This document shows, one piece after another, positions 1 through 6,915 of a stretch of DNA of 64,000 nucleotides (position 1 is its first letter; every line of letters begins with the position of its first letter). The translations under genes and the position numbers were made by a program. The notes under the pieces are model-generated. The model was not told the origin of the DNA. It searched no databases and saw nothing but the letters and a program-made list of their open reading frames with translations. The stretch is from NCBI RefSeq assembly GCF_000429065.1, contig NZ_AUBD01000005.1:1-64000 (forward strand), given 5' to 3'. Source of the DNA: Silanimonas lenta DSM 16282 (lineage in GTDB: Bacteria > Pseudomonadota > Gammaproteobacteria > Xanthomonadales > Xanthomonadaceae).

Positions 1-35
1 AGTGCGCGCCGTGCCGGCGCGCTCACCACTTTTTT
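1..35 (-). CDS. IS3-family transposase OrfB, first codons only (partial)
   Basis: In the -1 frame relative to orfA, translation continues after the slippery run as KVVSAPARRA before running off the window. VVSAPARR is the kind of sequence seen at the OrfA/OrfB junction of IS3-family transposases, upstream of the DDE integrase core. Only about eleven codons are visible, so this entry records the frame rather than a whole gene. It is expected to be made as an OrfAB fusion by frameshifting. Confidence 0.6.
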
Positions 36-286
36 GCGGTGATCTCCTTCATGACCTCGATCTCGAGGTCGCGCTCGGCCAGCAGCTTCTTGAGGCGGGC
101 GTTTTCCTGCTGCAGGGTGCGCAGCTGCTTCACATCCGCCGCCTCCAGTTGCCCGTAGCGCTTCCGCCACAGGTACAGGGTCTGCTCGCTGACGCCGTGC
201 TTCCTGGCCACTTCCGCCACGGGGGATCGGTCGGCCTCCCGCAGGATCTTGACCATCTGCTCTTCGGTGAATCGGGACTTACGCAT
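23..286 (-). CDS. IS3-family transposase OrfA (helix-turn-helix)
   Basis: This 87-residue protein starts MRKSRFTEEQ and has the family layout: an N-terminal helix-turn-helix (about residues 5-45, with VAEVARKHGVSEQTLYLWRK) followed by a leucine-zipper-like coiled coil (LQQENARLKKLLAERDLEIE). OrfA binds the element's ends and acts alone as a regulator or, fused to OrfB by frameshifting, as the transposase. The start at 286 is chosen because family members begin MRKSRF; an upstream ATG at 328 would add 14 atypical residues. Intact in itself. Confidence 0.85.
   Translation of the reverse strand: MRKSRFTEEQMVKILREADRSPVAEVARKHGVSEQTLYLWRKRYGQLEAADVKQLRTLQQENARLKKLLAERDLEIEVMKEITAKKW
29..35 (-). 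promoter_or_regulatory. A6G slippery heptamer for -1 frameshifting in the IS3 transposase
   Basis: On the minus strand the last codons of orfA read GCA AAA AAG TGG TGA, which contains A AAA AAG, the canonical IS3-family -1 slippage heptamer. Slipping here bypasses the orfA stop (bases 25-23) and enters the orfB frame. The motif is read directly; its function is known for the family. Confidence 0.75.
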
Positions 287-352
287 GGGCTCCTCGTCTT
301 CGTCGGGAGCCATCCTCTCAACTTTCAACTGGACCGAAAATCGCCAGGCAGG

Positions 353-772
353 TCACAGGCACTTCAGTCGGCGCCCGTTGGCCAGCGCGTCGCTGACGAA
401 ATCCATGCTCCAGACCGCGTTGGGCGCCGTCGCAGACGCCAATGGCTGGCGCTCGCTGGACGGCCTGCGAGCCTTCTTGCGACGGCGCACGGCTAGGTTC
501 GCTTCGCGATAGAGGCGGTAGACCTTCTTGTGGTTCACGGTCGGATACTCCGGGCGCAGCAGGTCGTGCAGGCGGCGATAGCCGAACCTGCGGCGCACCT
601 GCGCCAGTTCGATGATGCGCGCCGACAGCGCCTGCGTCGCAGGCACCGGCTCGGGCGGATGGCGGAAGGCATCGCGGGACAGCCCCGCAAGGCGGCAGGC
701 CCGGCGCTCGCTCAACGTCGTGAGTTCGAGCATGCGCCGGACCGCCTCGCGCTTGCGTTGCGGGGCTAGCGT
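353..772 (-). pseudogene. IS3-family transposase OrfB, truncated by insertion of another IS
   Basis: This is the N-terminal half of a DDE transposase. It has the HTH_21 region (CRLAGLSRDAFRHPP, then ARIIELAQVRRRFGYRRLHDLL) and runs into the start of the integrase core (VWSMDFVSDALANGRRLKCL), whose first catalytic Asp is in WSMDF. It stops at base 353 because the neighbouring element's terminal TGA falls in frame, so the rest of the DDE core is missing. Read from base 772 in the -1 frame after orfA it begins KTLAPQRKREAVRRMLEL, so no separate start codon is needed. It cannot make an active transposase. Confidence 0.85.
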
Positions 773-1084
773 TTTACCCCGAAGCCAACCTTGAGCGCTT
801 CGATGTCCAGGTGCGCTTCAGCCAGCAGCCGCTTCAGGTGGTTGTTCTCCGACTCCAGCTCCTTCAGGCGCTTGGCGTCTTCGGCCTCCATACCGCCGTA
901 CTTGGCCCGCCAGGCGTAGAAGCTGGCCGGACTGAAGCCGTGTTGCCGGCCAAACTCCGACACCGCCATGCCGGCCTCGGCCTGCTTGATGAACCCGATG
1001 ATCTGTTCCGTGGTGAAACGACTCTTGCGCATGTCCGTCCTCTCTGGGTGACGGACTTTACCTAGATTCGAGTGGTACGGCTCA
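356..1084 (-). mobile_element. IS3-family insertion sequence, truncated at its 3' end
   Basis: The element carries orfA (766-1032) and a broken orfB (353-772). Its upstream end on the minus strand reads TGAGCCGTACCACTCG from base 1084, matching the TG... ends of the family. Beyond 1084 the sequence becomes the C-terminal coding part of a different, oppositely oriented IS3 transposase. The distal end of this element must lie beyond the inserted IS outside the window, or be lost. The right border is inferred from the terminal motif and the change of coding frame. Confidence 0.7.
766..1032 (-). CDS. IS3-family transposase OrfA of the interrupted element
   Basis: The 88-residue protein MRKSRFTTEQIIGFIKQAEAG... 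has the OrfA helix-turn-helix (VSEFGRQHGFSPASFYAWRAKYGG) and coiled coil (AKRLKELESENNHLKRLLAE). It is related to but clearly distinct from the OrfA at 23-286. Its tail VGFGVKR-stop overlaps the orfB frame (353-772) by 7 bases. On the minus strand GTA AAA CGC TAG offers an A-AAA slip at bases 775-772 into the orfB frame. OrfB is broken, so at most this protein acts as a DNA-binding repressor of relatives. Confidence 0.85.
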   Translation of the reverse strand: MRKSRFTTEQIIGFIKQAEAGMAVSEFGRQHGFSPASFYAWRAKYGGMEAEDAKRLKELESENNHLKRLLAEAHLDIEALKVGFGVKR

Positions 1085-1219
1085 GTGGGGGCAGGTCAAC
1101 AACGAGCACCGACCCCATGACGCCCTCGGCGGAATGACCCCTGCCGAGTACCGCAATCACCAAGAGGCAAGAGACTCTACTTTCGAACTGTCCGCTTGAC
1201 GGGAGAGGTTACGAGGTCA
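1085..1219 (+). mobile_element. Right-end remnant of a third IS3-family element
   Basis: The stretch keeps the last 34 codons of an OrfB plus about 20 bases to an inverted-repeat end reading TGACCTCGTAACC on the minus strand from base 1219. It lies in opposite orientation to the two elements on its left. Its terminal TGACCT matches the end of the element at 1-355, and the bases further in are loosely similar, so both may be related IS types. It ends one base before the stop codon of the gene at 1221-2162. Confidence 0.6.
1095..1199 (+). pseudogene. C-terminal fragment of an IS3-family OrfB transposase
   Basis: Translation gives VNNEHRPHDALGGMTPAEYR and then about 14 further residues to the stop. 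N-x-x-RPH-x-x-LGG-x-TPAEY is the signature C-terminus of IS3-family transposases, just after the last catalytic Glu. Everything upstream is missing and replaced by the element at 356-1084. The frame is open back to about base 1086. It is a dead remnant too short to have been predicted as a gene. Confidence 0.75.
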
Positions 1220-1220
1220 C

Positions 1221-2162
1221 TCAGAGATCCTGCTGGTAGCGCACGTAGGGCACGCGGCCCTCTTCGCGCTCGTCGCCGGTCCGCGGGGTGATCGGGTTCT
1301 CGCCGGTGCTGAGCAGGTTCTGCGCGCCGACGGTGAGGCGGGCCGACCAGGGGGTGCGCCAGGTCACGCCAAGACCGAGGGTGCCATAGGCCTCCGGGTC
1401 GCCGGGCACGCGCACCACGCGGCCCACGACTTCGCCGCCAAGATCGCCATAGCCGCCGCCCACGGAGAGGGTGCGGCTGTTCCAGCTCGGGGCCACGCTG
1501 CCCGGCAGCACGGCATCCGCCGGCATCAGGCGGGCGCGGGCGATGGTGCCGCCCACCCGGACCCAGCCCTGCTGGCCGAGGCGCAGTTCGCCGACGATGC
1601 CGAGGTCCTGCTGCTCGATCCCGAGGCCGGGGGCGCCAGCGAGCGGCAGCAGTTCCGGCATGTGCAGGGCCACGTTGGTGCCCGGCAGCAGGCCTTCGGT
1701 ATGGCTGCGGCGCAGGGCGCTGTAGCCGGTCCACTCGCTGCGGCCGATGCGCACGCTGGCCTGGGCGCCGAGCTGACCGGCAGGCTGCGCCGGACGGCCG
1801 AGCTGGGCGACCAGGCACTGCTCGCTCAGGCGGTCGACGCTGCCGCCGCCCTGGCCGCAGAGCAGGCCGAGGCCGGGATCGAGGCGGGCGGTCAGGGAGC
1901 CGCTCGCCAGGCCGTCACGGGCGCTCCAGCGCAGGCCCAGGGCCGGAGGGTTCCCGGCCTGCGCGGGCAGGCCGGCGGTATCGATCCAGAGTACGGCCTC
2001 GAGCTTGCCGCTGTGGCTGTTCCACACCGGCACCGGCAGCGCGGAGGCGGCCTCGGTGGCCGGCGCCTCGGGCGCCGCGCCGGCGCCGCCGGCGCGCGCC
2101 AGCACGCCCGGGGCCGGGAGGGCGAGGGCGGCGGCGATGGCGAGAGCGAGCAGGGGGCGCAT
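1221..2162 (-). CDS. Putative outer-membrane beta-barrel protein, function unknown
   Basis: The protein is 313 residues. The first ~25 (MRPLLALAIAAALALPAPG...) form a signal peptide with cleavage near LARA. The rest is Gly-rich with many alternating hydrophobic strands and ends in an aromatic/hydrophobic segment (VPYVRYQQDL), as in outer-membrane barrels. A segment around residues 265-300 (GLGVTWRTPWSARLTVGAQNLLS) resembles TonB-receptor or porin barrel strands. The start at 2162 is preferred over an upstream ATG at 2216 because the signal peptide begins there. The IS remnant ends one base after the stop codon, so the gene looks intact but its downstream context is lost. I recognise no family. 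Confidence 0.6.
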   Translation of the reverse strand: MRPLLALAIAAALALPAPGVLARAGGAGAAPEAPATEAASALPVPVWNSHSGKLEAVLWIDTAGLPAQAGNPPALGLRWSARDGLASGSLTARLDPGLGLLCGQGGGSVDRLSEQCLVAQLGRPAQPAGQLGAQASVRIGRSEWTGYSALRRSHTEGLLPGTNVALHMPELLPLAGAPGLGIEQQDLGIVGELRLGQQGWVRVGGTIARARLMPADAVLPGSVAPSWNSRTLSVGGGYGDLGGEVVGRVVRVPGDPEAYGTLGLGVTWRTPWSARLTVGAQNLLSTGENPITPRTGDEREEGRVPYVRYQQDL

Positions 2163-2206
2163 GGAGCGTCGGAGTGCAGACGGCGCCGGGAGTTCCCGGT
2201 TCGCCG

Positions 2207-2234
2207 AGTGTAGCATCTTTTTACGATGTCTTAA
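2207..2234 (-). promoter_or_regulatory. Candidate sigma70 promoter for the gene at 1221-2162
   Basis: On the minus strand TTAAGA (2234-2229) and TACACT (2212-2207) are separated by 16 bases, about 45 bases ahead of the ATG. The region is AT-richer than its surroundings. It lies between the stop of hslO and this gene, which suggests the gene is transcribed independently of hslO. Confidence 0.45.
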
Positions 2235-2246
2235 CCCGGTGGCGGG

Positions 2247-3137
2247 CTACTGCAGCCCCGGGCTTCCACTGGCGTTGGGCCGGGCGCCCGGGGCGAACAG
2301 GGCCTGCATCCGGGCCGTGTCCAGCCGGTAGTCGCGGCCGCAGAACTCGCAGTGGACCTGGGCCTCGCCCTCGTGGAGGGCGGCCAGGGCCTCGGCCTCG
2401 CCCAGGCCCCGGAACATCTCCTCCACCCGGGCCATCGAGCAGGAGCAATGGAAGGCGAGGGGCTGCTGCGAGAGCACCCGCACGCCGTCCTCGTGGAACA
2501 GGCGCCAGAGCAGATCGGTGTCGGGGCCGGCCAGCAGCTCCGGGGCGTGCAGGGTGTCGAACAGGGCCTCGACCCGCCGCCAGGCGTCCTCGTCGCCGGT
2601 CTCGCCCGGCAGCTTCTGCAGCATCAGGCCGGCGGCGCGCTCGCCGTTGGCGGCCAGCAGCAGGGCGGTGGGCAGCTGCTCGGACTGGCGGAAATAGGCT
2701 TCGAAGGCGGCGCGCAGGCTGTCGGCCTCCAGGCCCACCATGCCCTGGTAGCGCTGCATCTCGCGCTGGCCCGGGGGCAGGGTCTCGATGGTGATCGCAA
2801 GCATCGCGCCCTCGCCGAAGTCGCGCGGGCCGAGGGCGTCCGGCACCGCCTCGGCGTGGCGGGCGAGGCCGCGCAGGGTGCCCATCGAGGTGCATTCCAC
2901 GAACAGGCTGCGCAGGGCGCCGCTGCCGCGAAGCTGCAGGCTCAGGCGCCCGTCCACCTTCACGTGGCCGCAGAACAGGGCGGCGGCGGCGGCCGTCTCG
3001 CCGAGCAGCCGGGCCACGGCCGGCGGGTAGGGGGCGCGGCCGGCGATCTCGCGCCAGGTGCCGTCGAGGCTCACCAGCACCCCGCGGACGCCGGTGTGCT
3101 CGATGAGGAAGCGGGTGAGGGTGTCGGTGCTTCGCAT
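2247..3137 (-). CDS. hslO: Redox-regulated chaperone Hsp33
   Basis: Hsp33 is a cytoplasmic holdase switched on by oxidative unfolding when its zinc-binding cysteines form disulfides. The 296-residue length fits the family (about 290). The C-terminal zinc centre is complete: HCSC near residues 231-233 and CEFC near residues 263-266, giving the C-x-C/C-x-x-C pattern. The start [14 protein letters not shown] at 3137 matches the family N-terminus; in-frame upstream starts would add an unlikely Arg/Pro-rich extension. It is divergent from mtgA with about 100 bases between. No heat-shock promoter was identified. Confidence 0.93.
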   Translation of the reverse strand: MRSTDTLTRFLIEHTGVRGVLVSLDGTWREIAGRAPYPPAVARLLGETAAAAALFCGHVKVDGRLSLQLRGSGALRSLFVECTSMGTLRGLARHAEAVPDALGPRDFGEGAMLAITIETLPPGQREMQRYQGMVGLEADSLRAAFEAYFRQSEQLPTALLLAANGERAAGLMLQKLPGETGDEDAWRRVEALFDTLHAPELLAGPDTDLLWRLFHEDGVRVLSQQPLAFHCSCSMARVEEMFRGLGEAEALAALHEGEAQVHCEFCGRDYRLDTARMQALFAPGARPNASGSPGLQ

Positions 3138-3243
3138 GGGGGCGTGGACAGCGCGGCGCGCGGGCGCCACGCTTCGCGGTCGGATCAAGGGAGGTGGCGA
3201 TGGTAGCGCGAGGCGGGGAAACCCTGCCCGAACGGGGGCCGGC

Positions 3244-3993
3244 ATGAAGGGCGGGCGCCGCCGTGGCGGGTTGGCCCGGCTGCGGCGCCTGCTCTGGCAG
3301 TTGCCCCTGCTGTTCGTGGCCACCACCGTGCTGCAGGTGCTGGCGCTGCGCTTCGTCGATCCGCCGGTGAGCGGCATGATGCTGGAGCGGCGCTGGGAGG
3401 CCTGGCGCGGCGACGAGGCGGGATTCCGTCTGGACTACCGCTGGGTGGGTTGGGAGCGGCTCTCGCCGCAACTGCCGATCGCCCTGGTGGCGGCCGAGGA
3501 CCAGCGCTTCCCCGAACACCGCGGCTTCGACCTCGAGGCCATCGAGCGCGCCATCGAGCACAACGCGCAGGGTCGCCGGGTGCGCGGGGCCAGCACCATC
3601 AGCCAGCAGGTGGCGAAGAACCTGTTCCTGTGGAGCGGACGCAGCTGGCTGCGCAAGGGGCTGGAGGCCTGGTACACCGGGCTCGTCGAGCTGCTGTGGC
3701 CGAAGCGGCGCATCTTGGAGGTGTATGCCAATGTCGCCGAGTTCGGTGATGGGGTGTATGGCGCCGAGGCGGCGGCCCGGCGCTTCTTCGAAAAGCCGGC
3801 GGCGGCGCTCACGGCATCGGAGAGCGCCCGCCTTGCCGCGGTGCTGCCGAGCCCGCGGCGCTACCGCGCGGACGCTCCCGGCCCGTACGTGCTGCGGCGG
3901 CAGCGCTGGATCGAGGCGCAGGCCCGCAACCTCGGCGGGCCGGATTACCTCGCGCCCTGCTGCGGGGTGCCCGGCGGCGCGGGCAGCAGGTAG
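3244..3993 (+). CDS. mtgA: Monofunctional peptidoglycan glycosyltransferase MtgA
   Basis: MtgA polymerises lipid II into glycan strands at the outer face of the inner membrane. The 249-residue protein has one N-terminal membrane anchor (about residues 14-38) and then a GT51 domain with its motifs in order: [14 protein letters not shown] (catalytic Glu in ED), [16 protein letters not shown], the [10 protein letters not shown] region and [20 protein letters not shown]. There is no transpeptidase domain, which separates it from bifunctional PBPs. The start MKGGRRRGG at 3244 gives a normal basic N-terminus. Its last 49 bases overlap the 3' end of the convergent aquaporin gene. Confidence 0.93.
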   Translation: MKGGRRRGGLARLRRLLWQLPLLFVATTVLQVLALRFVDPPVSGMMLERRWEAWRGDEAGFRLDYRWVGWERLSPQLPIALVAAEDQRFPEHRGFDLEAIERAIEHNAQGRRVRGASTISQQVAKNLFLWSGRSWLRKGLEAWYTGLVELLWPKRRILEVYANVAEFGDGVYGAEAAARRFFEKPAAALTASESARLAAVLPSPRRYRADAPGPYVLRRQRWIEAQARNLGGPDYLAPCCGVPGGAGSR

Positions 3994-4637
3994 CCCGCCA
4001 CGGCCAGGGCCAGGAGCGCGCCGGCGAGCTGGGCCAGCACGAAGCCCGGCACGTCGGCGGGCTGGATGCCGGCGAAGCTGCGGGTGAGGCTGCGCGCCAC
4101 GGTGACCGCCGGGTTGGCGAAGGAGGTGCTGGCGGTGAACCAGTAGGCGGCGAAGAGGTAGGCCGCCACGAGGCCGGGGATGGCCGCCGGGCGGTGGCGC
4201 AGGGCGAGGAGGATCGTGAGCAGCAGGCCGGCGGTGGCCACGCCCTCGCTCAGCCATTGCGAAGGGCCGCTGCGTACCCGGGTGCCCGGCTGGAGGAGCT
4301 CGAGGTCGAACATGGCATGCGCCAGCAGCACGCCGGCCACCGCGCCCGCCACCTGCGCCGGCACATAGGCGGCGAAGTGCCGCCAGGGCAGGTCGCCGCG
4401 CAGGGCCATCACCAGCGAGACCGCCGGATTGAAATGTGCGCCGGAGAGCGGCCCGAGCACGCTGATCAGCACCACGAGGATCCCTGCGGTGGCGGCGGCA
4501 TTGGCCAGCAGGGCGATGCCGTCGTTCCCGTCCGAGAGCGCCACGCCCATGATGCCGCTGCCCACCACGGTGGCGAGCAGGGCGAGGCTGCCCAGGGCCT
4601 CGGCGGCCAGGGCGCGGGGAAGGTTCGCCGCGCTCAC
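3945..4637 (-). CDS. aqpS: Aquaporin of the ars operon (AqpS-like)
   Basis: This 230-residue, six-helix MIP channel has both NPA loops: HFNPAVSLV in the first half and [10 protein letters not shown] in the second. It is the last gene of arsR-arsC-aqp and its GTG start (4637) overlaps the arsC stop (GTGA). In Sinorhizobium meliloti an aquaglyceroporin in the ars operon lets arsenite made by ArsC leave by facilitated diffusion in place of an efflux pump. No arsB or acr3 is visible here, so the same role is inferred. It overlaps mtgA tail-to-tail by 49 bases. It could still be a general glycerol/water channel, but the operon argues against that. Confidence 0.85.
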   Translation of the reverse strand: MSAANLPRALAAEALGSLALLATVVGSGIMGVALSDGNDGIALLANAAATAGILVVLISVLGPLSGAHFNPAVSLVMALRGDLPWRHFAAYVPAQVAGAVAGVLLAHAMFDLELLQPGTRVRSGPSQWLSEGVATAGLLLTILLALRHRPAAIPGLVAAYLFAAYWFTASTSFANPAVTVARSLTRSFAGIQPADVPGFVLAQLAGALLALAVAGYLLPAPPGTPQQGAR

Positions 4638-5017
4638 AGCCGGGCCAACAGTTCGCGCACCTTGGCCTCGATGGTGTCGCGCACGGCGCGATAGCCCTCG
4701 TCGTCCATGTGCTTGGGATCGGGCAGGGCCCAGTCCTCGCGGATCCGCGCCGGTACCCAAGGGCAGGAATCGCCGCAGCCCATGGTGATGACGGCATCGA
4801 ACTCGCCCCCGATCTCGTCGAGCGACTTGGAGTCGTGTGCGGCGAGGTCGTAGCCGCGCTCGGCCATGAAGCGGATGGCCTTGGGGTTGATCAGGCCCGA
4901 GGGCTTCGATCCGGCGCTCAGGGCCTCCACCCCGGGGCCGCCGTGCAGGCGGGCGAAGGCCTCAGCCATCTGGGAGCGGTTGGCGTTTTCCACGCAGACG
5001 AACAGCACGCGTTTCAT
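4634..5017 (-). CDS. arsC: Arsenate reductase, low-molecular-weight phosphatase type
   Basis: ArsC reduces arsenate to arsenite in the cytoplasm. The 127-residue protein starts with the LMW-PTP P-loop CVENANRSQMAE (CX5R, catalytic Cys8), and has a cysteine loop MGCGDSCPW near residues 80-85 and the DP acid in the segment LPDPKHMDD. The cysteine spacing (GCGDSC) differs from the Cys82/Cys89 pair of the staphylococcal enzyme, so the exact reductant (thioredoxin or another thiol) cannot be assigned. It is 18 bases downstream of arsR and overlaps the aquaporin start. Confidence 0.9.
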   Translation of the reverse strand: MKRVLFVCVENANRSQMAEAFARLHGGPGVEALSAGSKPSGLINPKAIRFMAERGYDLAAHDSKSLDEIGGEFDAVITMGCGDSCPWVPARIREDWALPDPKHMDDEGYRAVRDTIEAKVRELLARL

Positions 5018-5035
5018 TGGCTTTGGGGCTCAGTG

Positions 5036-5353
5036 TCAGTAGCAGGCGGGGGCACGCGGGGCGCAGGGCTGGCCGCCGCAGCAGTTTTCGGTGAGGTAGG
5101 CGAGGAGAGCATCCATGCGCCCGAGGGCGGCATGGACGCGGATCGAGCGGCCCTCGCGGGCGTCGTGCACCAGGCCGGCGCGGCGCAGCACGTTGAGGTG
5201 GCCGGTGAGGGTGGCGGGCGGCAGGCCCAGGGCCTCGCGCAGTTCCCCCACCGATAGTCCGCCGTGCCCGGCCTGCACCAGGGCGCGGAAGGCCGCCAGA
5301 CGGTGGGGCTGGGCGAGGGCGGCAAGGGCGGCGACGGCGTCGGACTGGTTCAT
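5036..5353 (-). CDS. arsR: ArsR-family arsenic-responsive repressor
   Basis: This 105-residue winged-helix repressor has a recognition helix in LGLPPATLTGHLNVLRRAGLV. The As(III)-binding cysteines are not in the DNA-binding helix but at the C-terminus, in ENCCGGQPC followed by PRAPAC. This resembles the C-terminal triad type described for Acidithiobacillus ferrooxidans ArsR rather than the helix-located CxC of plasmid R773 ArsR. The start MNQSDAVAAL at 5353 is preferred over an upstream ATG at 5389, which would fall beyond the likely promoter. It leads the operon and probably represses it through the palindrome at 5360-5379. Confidence 0.9.
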   Translation of the reverse strand: MNQSDAVAALAALAQPHRLAAFRALVQAGHGGLSVGELREALGLPPATLTGHLNVLRRAGLVHDAREGRSIRVHAALGRMDALLAYLTENCCGGQPCAPRAPACY

Positions 5354-5359
5354 TTCGAT

Positions 5360-5389
5360 GATTCTGGAATTAACGAATCGTGAAGGCAA
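5360..5389 (-). promoter_or_regulatory. ars promoter with palindromic ArsR operator candidate
   Basis: Bases 5360-5379 read GATTC-N10-GAATC, a perfect 5-bp inverted repeat in an AT-rich patch of an otherwise GC-rich region, 6 bases ahead of the arsR ATG. On the minus strand TTGCCT (5389-5384) and CAGAAT (5366-5361) with a 17-base spacer form a plausible promoter that the palindrome overlaps, as expected for autorepression. The repeat is observed; its assignment to ArsR is inferred. Confidence 0.5.
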
Positions 5390-5415
5390 GCCCCGTGGCT
5401 GGCTATGCTCGGCGG

Positions 5416-6399
5416 ATGCACGACGCCCATGACGCGAATAAGGCGCCGCCGGCCAGTCCGGCGGCCGTCGACCTGGTGCTGCTGGTGGCCGCCCGCGACG
5501 AGGCGGCCAGCCTGCCGCTGCTGCACCCTCGCCTGCTGGCCGTGGCCGAGGGCCTGGGGCCGGGCGTGCGCCTGCTCTACGTGGACGACGGCAGCCGCGA
5601 TGCCACCTGGGATCTGCTGCAGGGCTTCGTCGCCGGGGCGCCGGACCGGGTGGGGGCGTTGCGCCTGAGCCGAAACTTCGGCAAGGAGCTGGCGTTGACC
5701 GCCGGCCTCGACCATGTGCCCGAGGGCGCTGCGGTGGTGGTGCTGGACGCCGATGGCCAGGACCCGCCGGAACTGGTGCCGGCCCTCGTGGCGCGCTGGA
5801 GGGCCGGGGCCGAGGTGGTGTATGGCCGGCGCACCCGGCGCGAGGGCGAGCCCTGGCTCAAGCGCGCCACGGCGGCGGCCTTCTACCGTGTCATCAATGC
5901 CCTCTCCGACACCCCGATCCCGCGCGACACCGGCGATTTCCGCCTGCTCGGCCCGCGCGCCGTGGCCGCCCTGCGCGGCCTGCGCGAGCGCCAGCGCTTC
6001 ATGAAGGGCCTGTTCGCCTGGGTGGGCTTCCGCGCCGAGGCCTTCGACTACGAGCGCGCCCCCCGGCTTGCCGGCACCAGCAAGTTCAACTACTGGCGGC
6101 TGTGGAACCTGGCGCTGGAGGGCATCACCGGCTTTTCCACGGTGCCGCTGCGCGTGGCGACCTACGTCGGCCTCGTCAGTGCCGCGGGTGCCTTCGTCTA
6201 CGGCCTGTGGATCATCCTGAAGACCTTGCTCTGGGGCGACCCGGTGGCCGGCTGGCCGAGCCTGATGGTGGCGGTGGCCTTCCTCGGCGGCCTGCAGCTG
6301 ATGGCGCTCGGCATCATCGGCGAGTACCTCGGGCGGCTCTACCTCGAGGCCAAGCAGCGGCCGCTCTACCTCGTCGACGAGGCGCGCCTGCCCCCTTGA
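5416..6399 (+). CDS. Polyprenyl-phosphate glycosyltransferase (GT2, YfdH/GtrB type)
   Basis: Enzymes of this family move a sugar from a nucleotide donor onto undecaprenyl phosphate at the inner face of the inner membrane, for later use by a second transferase. The 327-residue protein has a GT-A fold with VLLVAARDEAASL, VDDGSRDATW and the metal-binding DADGQD, then RDTGDFRLL and the RAPRLAGTSKFNYW segment typical of dolichyl-phosphate-mannose-synthase-like enzymes. Two C-terminal membrane helices follow (about residues 245-310). The start at MHDAHDANK is chosen because earlier residues would overlap the ars promoter. No partner glycosyltransferase or flippase is adjacent, so the sugar and acceptor are unknown. 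Confidence 0.85.
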   Translation: MHDAHDANKAPPASPAAVDLVLLVAARDEAASLPLLHPRLLAVAEGLGPGVRLLYVDDGSRDATWDLLQGFVAGAPDRVGALRLSRNFGKELALTAGLDHVPEGAAVVVLDADGQDPPELVPALVARWRAGAEVVYGRRTRREGEPWLKRATAAAFYRVINALSDTPIPRDTGDFRLLGPRAVAALRGLRERQRFMKGLFAWVGFRAEAFDYERAPRLAGTSKFNYWRLWNLALEGITGFSTVPLRVATYVGLVSAAGAFVYGLWIILKTLLWGDPVAGWPSLMVAVAFLGGLQLMALGIIGEYLGRLYLEAKQRPLYLVDEARLPP

Positions 6400-6423
6400 G
6401 GCCGCAGGCGGCGGGGGTATGAT
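6396..6423 (+). promoter_or_regulatory. Candidate sigma70 promoter for the CBS-domain gene
   Basis: TTGAGG (6396-6401) and TATGAT (6418-6423) are 16 bases apart. The -35 box overlaps the stop codon of the preceding glycosyltransferase, and the 5' leader would be about 23 bases. GGAG about 7 bases before the ATG at 6453 gives a ribosome-binding site. Among the best promoter matches in the window. Confidence 0.55.
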
Positions 6424-6452
6424 CGGGACCAGGCACACACCGGAGCCGGGCA

Positions 6453-6881
6453 ATGCGCAGCGTGCGTCAGATCCTCGATGGCAAGGACACTCCGCTGGTC
6501 ACCGTCTCGCCGCAGGACTCGGTGCTCGAGGCCCTCAAGCGCATGGCCGAGAGCAGTGTCGGCGCGGTGCTGGTGATGGACGGCGGCGAACTCGTCGGGA
6601 TCATGACCGAGCGCGACTACGCCCGGAAAGTGGTGCTGCAGGGCCGGGCCTCGGCCAGCACGCCGGTGTCGGCCATCATGACCTCGCCGGTGCGCACCGT
6701 GACGCCCTCGCAGCGGGCCCGCGAGTGCATGCAGCTGATGACCGAGCTGCGCTTCCGCCACCTGCCGGTGGTGGAGGACGGGGTGCTGCTCGGGGTGGTG
6801 TCGATCGGCGACCTGCTCAAGACCGTGATCGAGGAGCAGGCCGAGGAGATCGACCAGCTCCAGGCCTACATCGCCAGCTGA
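6453..6881 (+). CDS. CBS-domain protein (tandem CBS pair)
   Basis: The 142-residue protein is almost entirely one CBS pair: CBS1 covers about residues 8-62 (VSPQDSVLEALKRMAESSVGAVLVM ... GIMTERDYARKVV) and CBS2 about residues 75-130 (RTVTPSQRARECMQLMTELRFRHLPVV ... GVVSIGDLLKTVI). Such stand-alone pairs bind adenine nucleotides and act as sensors; the target is unknown. The acidic C-terminal helix (IEEQAEEIDQLQAYIAS) is common in this group. It appears to have its own promoter. Confidence 0.88.
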   Translation: MRSVRQILDGKDTPLVTVSPQDSVLEALKRMAESSVGAVLVMDGGELVGIMTERDYARKVVLQGRASASTPVSAIMTSPVRTVTPSQRARECMQLMTELRFRHLPVVEDGVLLGVVSIGDLLKTVIEEQAEEIDQLQAYIAS

Positions 6882-6915
6882 GACCGGCGGCGCGCGCCGC
6901 CGGCCCTGCCCGGCG

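Larger units (their letters stand above)
1..355 (-). mobile_element. IS3-family insertion sequence, 5' part, inserted in a second IS
   Basis: The piece contains the leading inverted-repeat end, orfA and the first codons of orfB, all on the minus strand; the rest lies left of the window. The outer end reads TGACCTGCCTGG on the minus strand starting at base 355, and the TG dinucleotide end fits the family. The boundary is set by where the reading frame of the neighbouring transposase (353-772) breaks off, and the terminal TGA of this element supplies that frame's stop codon. The element therefore interrupted the second element. The IS3 subgroup is not certain, and the target duplication cannot be seen because only one end is present. 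Confidence 0.8.

Noticed and set aside
2221-4797. Very long antisense open frames across real genes (for example 2221-4797, 10371-12269, and the first 1500 bases of a frame at 48580-52350)
   Set aside because: They are produced by GC-rich codon bias, have low-complexity Arg/Pro/Ala or His/Gln composition and no domain motifs, and lie opposite genes with clear family signatures.
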